A DNA stretch of 21,394 nucleotides, taken from a virus. Shown piece by piece: positions 6,576 through 13,300 of the stretch. Both the position numbers and the translations under genes were made by a program. How positions within the stretch are numbered: position 1 is the first letter of the stretch; the number at the start of each line of letters is the position of its first letter. The stretch is taken from positions 1-21,394 of IMG/VR virus record IMGVR_UViG_3300002145_000185, one strand, 5' to 3'. The notes beneath the pieces were generated by a model. That model made no database searches. It had not been told where the DNA came from and was given only the letters and a program-made list of their open reading frames with translations.

Positions 6576-7529
6576 ATGGCCAAGAAGAAACACCCACTGT
6601 TCGGAAATTTCGGCAGCGGGCAGGAAGCGTCGGCAGCACGGCAGGCGGCTGCCGCAGGACCGGCACGACTGGCCGGGAAAATCTTCAAGGGCATCGGATC
6701 GCTGATTCACAGGGGCGGAATGGCCGGCTGGAATCAGGCACTGAAGGCACTCGGACCGGCTGCACCAATTGTGGACATGCTCTTGCGAGCTGGTGGGCAC
6801 GGCCCCGGGGCAAAGCCGAGCGAGTCAGCAATCGACAAGGCGCTCGATGCGGCTGAGGCGTTTCTGCGGCAGCACAGGCCGCAGTTGTTCGGCGAGGCGT
6901 TCGGCGAAGGTGTCCGAATGCAACCGGACGACAGTCCGCTGTTTGATTTTGCGGACGCGCGGGACGACACGCGGCGACAGGTCGGCGGGCGCACGATCTA
7001 CGTCAGCCCGGATGACCCGCTCGCGACGGGCGAGATGATTCCTGTCGAGTCGAGCAACGTGCATTCGATCGGCTATGACTGGAACGAAGCGAACCCGATG
7101 AAAGGCACACTGAAGGTGCGTTTCCTTCAAGGAGACCGCAAACGAGGCGGCAAGGCGAAAGTGGCGGGGCCGCAGTACCGCTATGAAGACGTGCATCCGT
7201 ACGTATTCGAAGCCATGCGTCGGGCCAGTTCGAAAGGGACATTCGTCTGGGACCGGCTTCGAATTCGCGGGTCAGTCTCCGGGCATCAGTACCGCTACAA
7301 GCTGACGGGAGTCGCTCAGGGATACGTGCCGAGGCAGGCCGTCAGTTACGGGCAGGGCGAAAAACGAACGCAGTACCTCGTCCAGCGGCAGGTGACGGCG
7401 AACACGCCCAGCGGCAAGCGAGTGATCACCAGCCAACTCGAAGACCGGAAGATCGGGCGATATCAGCCAGACTTGCGGAAGGTGATGAGTCGTGGCGCTC
7501 CAAATCGCGGCGAGCCGTTCAGGGGGTAA
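6576..7529 (+). CDS. KTSC-domain protein
   Basis: Three hundred and seventeen residues from ATG 6576, behind GGGAGAGG; the longer open frame upstream overlaps the terminase gene and is not protein-like. Residues 1-110 are Ala/Gly-rich and helical. Residues 158-244 match the KTSC fold outline: ESSNVHSIGYDW, then LKVRFLQG, a tyrosine-rich YRYEDVHPYVFEAM, ASSKGTFVWDRLRIRG and YRYKL. KTSC domains occur in small bacterial and phage proteins, some fused to tRNA synthetases or predicted nucleic-acid-binding factors; their biochemical role is not settled. The basic C-terminus (residues 245-317) adds a possible nucleic-acid contact. Position between terminase and portal suggests a virion or packaging role, but that is inference. 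Confidence 0.65.
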   Translation: MAKKKHPLFGNFGSGQEASAARQAAAAGPARLAGKIFKGIGSLIHRGGMAGWNQALKALGPAAPIVDMLLRAGGHGPGAKPSESAIDKALDAAEAFLRQHRPQLFGEAFGEGVRMQPDDSPLFDFADARDDTRRQVGGRTIYVSPDDPLATGEMIPVESSNVHSIGYDWNEANPMKGTLKVRFLQGDRKRGGKAKVAGPQYRYEDVHPYVFEAMRRASSKGTFVWDRLRIRGSVSGHQYRYKLTGVAQGYVPRQAVSYGQGEKRTQYLVQRQVTANTPSGKRVITSQLEDRKIGRYQPDLRKVMSRGAPNRGEPFRG

Positions 7530-7556
7530 GCCGTGTTTCATTAAGGAAGGCGATCG

Positions 7557-7775
7557 ATGGCCAAAAACGAGCAAGCGAAAACACCGGACGAATTGTTCCT
7601 GTTCCGGTGCCCTTTCTGCCGGACATCAGGGATAGTCATAGAAACACCGAGCATCCTGTGCCCATATTGCGGTAAGCGTTTTGGTTGGATGGAGATGCGG
7701 CAAGTACGGGTTAAGTTGCGACCAGACGAGAGAGAGAAGTTCGAAGCGGAGGGGCGTAAGACGCGCGGAAGCTGA
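7557..7775 (+). CDS. Small zinc-ribbon protein
   Basis: Seventy-two residues from ATG 7557, preceded by AAGGAAGG. CPFC (C18, C21) and CPYC (C35, C38) form a CxxC-x13-CxxC zinc ribbon of the rubredoxin-like type, flanked by FRCPFCRTSGIV and ILCPYCGKRFGW. The C-terminal third is charged and helical. Such small ribbons are common in phage late operons, where they may bind nucleic acid or stabilise another protein; no partner is evident here. Confidence 0.65.
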   Translation: MAKNEQAKTPDELFLFRCPFCRTSGIVIETPSILCPYCGKRFGWMEMRQVRVKLRPDEREKFEAEGRKTRGS

Positions 7776-7861
7776 CGATCTCGACAAACAGGCGGTGAAC
7801 CTGCTAAATGGCCCGCTCACGCGGCGTACGGATTCGATTCACTTTTCTGAGGACGTTTGAA

Positions 7862-8086
7862 ATGCGATTGCAGCTTGCAGCGACGATTCTGGCAGGACTG
7901 GCATCAGGACCAGAGGCACACGGGATTCAGAGAGGCGACAGCGGGGCGATTGAACTGGCCGTGAAGACGGCATTGTCGCTGGCTGATGCGTTGATTGCCG
8001 CAGCGGAGCAGGTGGAGCTCGATCCCCCGGAAGCCGAGCAGGTGGAGCCGGTCGCGAACGTGCCGCCAACGAAAAAGAAGCCGTAG
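7862..8086 (+). CDS. Small phage protein, helical
   Basis: Seventy-four residues from ATG 7862, chosen because GAGGA lies eight bases upstream; ATG 7808 would add 18 basic residues without a ribosome-binding site. The pattern LAATILAGLASGPEA, later ELAVKTALSLADALIAAAEQ, resembles short phage proteins found among structural genes, often beginning with a Leu/Ala helix and ending near ADALIAEL. The C-terminus is Pro/Val/Lys-rich (PPTKKKP). The stop codon TAG marks the beginning of the duplicated intergenic segment in front of the portal gene. Function unknown. Confidence 0.5.
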   Translation: MRLQLAATILAGLASGPEAHGIQRGDSGAIELAVKTALSLADALIAAAEQVELDPPEAEQVEPVANVPPTKKKP

Positions 8087-8182
8087 CAGTGCGTGAGGAC
8101 AATTTGACGGCATCGAAACAATCGAGCCCAGTAATCGGACAACCAGTCTGATTACTGGGCTTTTTTTATTGCCTGGACGATC
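8084..8182 (+). repeat. Duplicated intergenic cassette, copy 1 (before portal)
   Basis: This whole segment, from the TAG of the small gene to the base before the portal ATG, matches 14808-14905. Shared blocks include TAGCAGT, ATCGAAACAATCGAGCCCAG and GGGCTTTTTTTATTGC, then CTGGAC or TGGAC just before the start codon. By hand alignment of 8098-8178 with 14821-14900 I count 11 mismatches and one gap. Confidence 0.9.
8125..8167 (+). terminator. Rho-independent terminator upstream of portal gene
   Basis: AGCCCAGTAATC (8125-8136) pairs perfectly with GATTACTGGGCT (8150-8161) over a 13-base loop, followed by seven T (8161-8167). The portal ATG is only 16 bases downstream of the T-run, leaving no room for a promoter between them. 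Confidence 0.9.
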
Positions 8183-10315
8183 ATGAACTACGACGAAATC
8201 ACGCACTCAGTAGACGCGAGAGCAGGCGACATTCTGGATCCGTCCCGGCTCGCTGGTGGTCTGCCGGGTGGTGGGAAGTCTCCGTTGCCTCACGTGCTCA
8301 CGTTTTCCGCATTACTGGGTTCCGTCGCGCGCGTTTATCGGCAGTCTGACGAGGCGATCAAAGCCAGTCGCGACAACGCACGCTTCATGCGAAACGACGT
8401 CGGAATCATGGAGTGTCTGGAGTCGAGGCAGCGGTTGACGGCGCTGCTCGACTGGCACATCCAGCCCGAAGACGAGAAGTCTCACGAGCAGGAAGAACTC
8501 TGCGAGGTCGTCACGAAAATCCTGACACGCATGCGGCGGTTCACAGAATATCGACGCTGCATGTTAGAGGCGATCTGGTACGGTCGGACGGCAATTCAGC
8601 ATCGCTGGGGCAAGCAGGACATTGGCGGGCGTCAGTACACGATGCCGATGCCGGAATCTGGCAGAGAGCATTACGGCTGGACACCGATCAACGGTGACAA
8701 GCTCGTCTTCCGGTACGAAGACCCGCGATGGGAAGAGGCGGCTGAGAAACGGGGAGCACTGGGCGGCGTTGGAATCCTGATCAACACCGCCGCCGCCGCC
8801 GGTCAGGGTCTCGATCGGCAGTTTGTGTCGCAGACAGACCGTGGCATGGCCTACTTTCTGCCGACCTGGCAGCGGAAGCTGATTGCGATTCACCGGCACC
8901 AGATTGAAGACGGGCCGTGGGAGTCGCCGCTTGACGCCGGGGCCGTGCATGGTGTCGGCATCCGGAGCCGCATTTACTGGGAGTGGTTCCAGAAACAGGA
9001 ATGCCTGGCGTACCTGCTGGAGTACCTGGAACGCTCAGCGGCGGGGATCGAAATCTGGGAGTATCCGTCAGGCAACGCGGATGCGAAAACCGCAGTTGAA
9101 GAGGCAGCCAGCCAGCGAGGCGGCGGAAACAAGAACGCGATTCTGTTCCCCAAGCCTGCGGGCGACGATGCGGCACTGTTCAACATGCACGTCGTTGAGC
9201 CAGGCATGGCCGGGGCTCAGGTGATTCGCGAACTGCTGGAGCAATACTTCGGGCATCGCATCAAGCGGTACATTCTCGGGCAGACGCTGACGTCAGAAGC
9301 GGACGCGACGGGACTGGGGTCAGGACTGGCAGACCTGCACCTTGACACGCTGATGCAAATCATCAAATACGACGCGCGAAACCTCGAAGAGACGATGACG
9401 TACGAGCTGGTCCGTCCGATTCTCGACTTCAATTTCCCGCACGCACGCGGGATTCACTTGGAGTTCAAGATCCACACTGAAGAGCCGAATCAGGAATCGG
9501 TTCTGCAATCGTATCAGGTGGCCTGGACGATGGGGGCGAGACTCAAGGAGTCCGACGTGTTGGACGCGATTGGGGCGAGCGTGCCGGAAGGCGAGGATGT
9601 GGTGCTCCAGAATCCGCAACTGGCACAGCAGCCAGGACAAATGCCGGGACAGATGCCGGACGATGGCGCGAATGTGTCCGGACAAACCGGACACATTGAG
9701 CAGGGACAGGAGCCGACGACACCGGGACCGGCCAGTGATGTCACGGCAGCCATCGACCTGCACGCCGCGCTCGCGACGGTCGGCAACGACGGAGCCAGCG
9801 GGGACGGGCGAGAGTTTTACGCCCGCGACATTCGAGCGGCACTGGTCGAGGCGGCAGCACTCACGGACATGGATCCGAGCCCAGAGCGAAAGGCGGCAGG
9901 CAACTACCGCAAGGGCTCGTTCTGGTGTCATGGGTTCGAAGTCACGATCGAGAACCCAGCAGGCTCCCAACGTCGCGGCACCGACAAGGACGGCAAGGAG
10001 TGGTCAGTCACGATGCCGCACCACTACGGATACCTGCGACGCACGAGCGGCGCGGATGGTGACCAAGTGGACGTGTTCGTCGGTGACGATCCGGCCTGCG
10101 ATCTTGTCTTCGTCGTCGATCAAATCAAGCCGGACGGCAAGTTTGATGAGCACAAGTGCATGATCGGTTTCCACACGGAAGCTGACGCGCTGAAGGCTTA
10201 CCGCGATTCGTATTCACGCGACTGGAAAGGCTTCAGCGCGATCACCGGCATGACGTGGAAGCAGTTCAGTGACTGGCTGGCAACGGGTTCACAGCGGAAG
10301 CCGGTCGCACCATGA
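8183..10315 (+). CDS. Mu gp29-like portal protein fused to a pyrophosphatase-like domain
   Basis: Seven hundred and ten residues. Residues 40-470 fit the Mu gp29 (DUF935) portal family: NDVGIMECLESRQRLTALLD (71-90), WYGRTAIQHRW (132-142), GWTPI (165-169), YWEWFQKQECLAYLLEYLER (265-284) and the hallmark LGQTLTSEADATGLGSGLAD (365-384). Portals form the dodecameric ring through which DNA passes. A Pro/Gln/Gly-rich linker (480-520) follows. Residues 573-700 form a second domain: GNYRKGSFWCHGFEVTIENP, MPHHYGYLRRT, then DGDQVDVFVG (626-635). That is close to the family I inorganic pyrophosphatase signature (D-x-D-x-x-D; D626, D628, D631), and it is known as a domain of phage polyvalent proteins. 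Upstream lies a terminator, and the ribosome-binding site is weak (TGGAC). The stop overlaps a tiny downstream ORF. Confidence 0.85.
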   Translation: MNYDEITHSVDARAGDILDPSRLAGGLPGGGKSPLPHVLTFSALLGSVARVYRQSDEAIKASRDNARFMRNDVGIMECLESRQRLTALLDWHIQPEDEKSHEQEELCEVVTKILTRMRRFTEYRRCMLEAIWYGRTAIQHRWGKQDIGGRQYTMPMPESGREHYGWTPINGDKLVFRYEDPRWEEAAEKRGALGGVGILINTAAAAGQGLDRQFVSQTDRGMAYFLPTWQRKLIAIHRHQIEDGPWESPLDAGAVHGVGIRSRIYWEWFQKQECLAYLLEYLERSAAGIEIWEYPSGNADAKTAVEEAASQRGGGNKNAILFPKPAGDDAALFNMHVVEPGMAGAQVIRELLEQYFGHRIKRYILGQTLTSEADATGLGSGLADLHLDTLMQIIKYDARNLEETMTYELVRPILDFNFPHARGIHLEFKIHTEEPNQESVLQSYQVAWTMGARLKESDVLDAIGASVPEGEDVVLQNPQLAQQPGQMPGQMPDDGANVSGQTGHIEQGQEPTTPGPASDVTAAIDLHAALATVGNDGASGDGREFYARDIRAALVEAAALTDMDPSPERKAAGNYRKGSFWCHGFEVTIENPAGSQRRGTDKDGKEWSVTMPHHYGYLRRTSGADGDQVDVFVGDDPACDLVFVVDQIKPDGKFDEHKCMIGFHTEADALKAYRDSYSRDWKGFSAITGMTWKQFSDWLATGSQRKPVAP
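9671..9697 (+). repeat. Perfect 11-bp inverted repeat inside the portal linker
   Basis: AATGTGTCCGG (9671-9681) and CCGGACACATT (9687-9697) are exact reverse complements around ACAAA. It lies in the codons for the linker between portal and pyrophosphatase-like domains (residues 497-505). No T-run follows. It could be an mRNA hairpin, a protein-binding palindrome or a scar of the fusion. Confidence 0.85.
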
Positions 10316-10380
10316 TTCGGTTCATTCGATTCATCGCGGTGGTCGAAGCGATCGTCATCGCACTCACAGCAAAGATTTAG
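10312..10380 (+). CDS. Possible 22-residue hydrophobic micropeptide
   Basis: ATG 10312 overlaps the portal stop as ATGA, and TAG is at 10378-10380, 11 bases before the next start. The peptide has a basic N-terminal end (MIRFIRF) followed by IAVVEAIVIALTA and a final Lys-Ile, which looks like one short membrane-spanning or amphipathic helix. No separate ribosome-binding site, so translation would depend on termination at the portal stop. It may be a real small membrane peptide or only a coupling spacer. Confidence 0.4.
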   Translation: MIRFIRFIAVVEAIVIALTAKI

Positions 10381-10391
10381 GATCACGTCCG

Positions 10392-13300
10392 ATGGTCGCA
10401 CACGCTCTCACTGAAGAAATCAACCGAGCCGTCGCACTCCGCCAGCGAGAGTCGTACGCGAAGCACAAATCAGCCCCTGGCCAGAAGGAGCTTCAGTGGA
10501 TCACGATCGGCGGGACGCCTGACGGTGACAAGAAGCACGCTGGCGGCACGCCGGTTCAGATCACGAAGACAGGCCAGATCACGAAGGGGCCGAAGGATCT
10601 GACCGGGCACAAGGTCGGTGAGCTGGGTGCGAAGACGCGCAAGGCGAACGAGGCGAAAGCGAGCGCCGAGACGGCGGCGAAGAAGAAACCGGCGAAGGTA
10701 GAGAGCATCGGTGGTAGCAGCAGTGAGCTTGAACCGTGGCAAAAAACACGCGAGGAATATGAAGGCGAAAATCGCGGGCGAGGATTACCAAAAGGCAACT
10801 ATGACGCAGAGATTGAGACAGCCATCGAAGAGGGCAAGCCCGTTCCTCGTCATATCGTGAAGGAGTTTGCGTCAGTCGCAAAAGAACACGCTCCACACTT
10901 ACTGACTCAAGCAGAGTATCAAAAGCAAAGGTATGGCGACGACGACGGCAAAGGCGGACACTTCCACGAACTGCATGTGGCGCATCGAGAGAAACTTGCA
11001 AAGGAGCATCGAAAGTATGTTGAGGATGCGATCAGTAACGGCAAGCATGTTCCTGACGATGTTCTGGCGGAGCATAAGGTCGACGAACTGGGGAGCAAGA
11101 CGCGGCGAGAGAATGAGGCGAAAGCGAACGCGGGGAGCAGCGGACAACCTGCGGATGAGTCACGTGCTGAACTGAAGAAAAAACCAGCATCACCCAAAGG
11201 CCCGCAATCGTTCGATGCGCTGAATGTCACGGCCACGAAAGAGGGCCGTCGAGTGTGGTTGTCCGGCAAGACGTTCGACCACAAAGACACCATCAGGGCG
11301 GCTGGTGGAAAGTGGGACAGTGATTCACAGCGGTGGTGGATCGGCTCCGCAAAGTGGAGCGATCTGGAAAGCAAGCTCCAAGCGAAAAACGACAAGCTGG
11401 CGAAATTTGCACCCGCAGAACAGAAGGCGACTCCGGCAACGGATTCGCCGAACGAGCCAAAGCCAGCACCAGCCAGCAAAATCACAATTGGCGGAAACAC
11501 GTTCGCGCATAAAGACAAGATTCGAGCGGCTGGGGGGAAGTGGGACGGCGCCCGCAAAGTATGGACGGTGGACAGCAAAGCGGCGGAGAAGCTGCGGAAC
11601 CTGTCTGGTCTGAAGTTCTCAGATGACGCGGCGAAACAGCAGGCGGCGAAAGCCGAGACGATGGCGGCAGGTCAAGCGGAGTTCGAGGCTGCGGAGAAGT
11701 CGCATCCGCACCGATCATCTATGTCGGCAAACGATACCGATGCAGCATTTGCGAAAGCCCTGATCGAGAAGCACGGCGGTAAGAATTTTCCAGACAGGCA
11801 TCAATCTCGATTTGAGACTGCCGAGCAGAGGGACGCGTTCGAATCCGAAGCCCGTGCCACTGTGGCGAAAATGCAAGCGGACGAGACAACTAAAGCACAG
11901 GAAAAACACGTCGCGACAGTCCAGAAGCACGGTCGGACGCCACGCGGAAACGGCAGGGCGTCCAGCTTCACCGCACACGCTGGGCACGGGCGGCGGGCAC
12001 AGGTGGAAGCAAACTACGAACAGAGGCAGCCCGGGGACATCATCCACCGCAAAGATGGCCCGTGGATGGTCACTGAATCGAGCCGTCCGCATTTCGTGAG
12101 TGACGATCATATCGAGGATATGGACGCCTGGAGTAATTTCAAGCAGGGAGCAGGCTGGTACGCTGAGTATAAGGCCGTGCCTGTCGAGCCGAACGATGTG
12201 GACGTCGCCACTGCCAAAGCCGCAGAAAAGGCGAAGGTCAGAGCGACCGCCATCGAGGATATCAAGCGGACAGCGAGGCAAATGCAGGCACTCGCGGCGG
12301 ACGATGACCGGCATTACGAGTCGGCAAACTATAAGCAGGCGATGGCGAACCTGAAGCGACTGGAAGCGGGAGAGGACGCGGTCGAGATCATCGGCGGTGC
12401 GGAGAAATACGCACTTCGCCGCGAGTTCGATCGAGCGTTTGCAGTCGAGCGCGAGCAGTACGCGAAACGCAAATCAGCTCCCGGCCAGAAAACTCTGAAG
12501 TGGATCACGCTGAAGAACGACGATGGTGGCGGCGGGACTCACGTCCAGATCGACGGCAAGGGGCAGATCCAGAAGGGGCCGCAGTCGCTCACAGGGCACA
12601 AGGTCGGCGAACTGGGAGTGGCGAAGCGGCGGGAGAACGAGGCGAAGGCGAACGAGCCGGAGACGAAGGCACAAACCCCGGCACCAGTCAACAACGACAA
12701 GCCAAAGGCACGGCCTCTCAGTGCCACAGCGTCGATCGGACAGGCAATGCACGCCATGACGGAACTCGGGTACTCCGTCGCCCACAAGCCACTGAGGTAC
12801 GACCTGAAGACGAAAACGGCATGGTATGAGGTGACGAAACCCAGCGGCGACGTCGTGCCGATGACCGCCGATGACATTCGCGCCACGGTGAAAGCCGGAG
12901 CCAAGCCGAAGCCAGCACCTGCACAGGCTGCACCGGCACCAGTCAATAAAGGGAACAGCGAACACAAGGCCGAGACTGCCGCGAAGAAGAAACCGGCGAT
13001 GAAACTCGATGAAACTCGACGAAACTCGACGAAACCAGACACCGGAATTCCGCGAGTACCGAACGAGGAGTTCGTTTCTGGCGAACTGGCACCGGCGAAG
13101 CCAGAAGAAAAAAACGACCGAACGTACTGGTACGGGATGCGTCTCCGCCCACCGGGACCGGGGGCAACTCCCCGTGACCACAGCGAACTGGGAGAGCACG
13201 AAGATTTCAGGCACGGAATGATTGGATACGCCGAACCACTATCGGAAAAGGATATTTACGATCACGACCTAACGCCGATTCGAGAAGCGGGCGACATCCC

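Noticed and set aside
7795-7860. GTG-started 21-codon ORF before the small gene at 7862
   Set aside because: No ribosome-binding site and a peptide without pattern; likely chance.
13107-13117. Run of seven A in the giant gene as a second -1 slip site
   Set aside because: The -1 frame after it closes quickly and gives no plausible product; no convincing stem follows.
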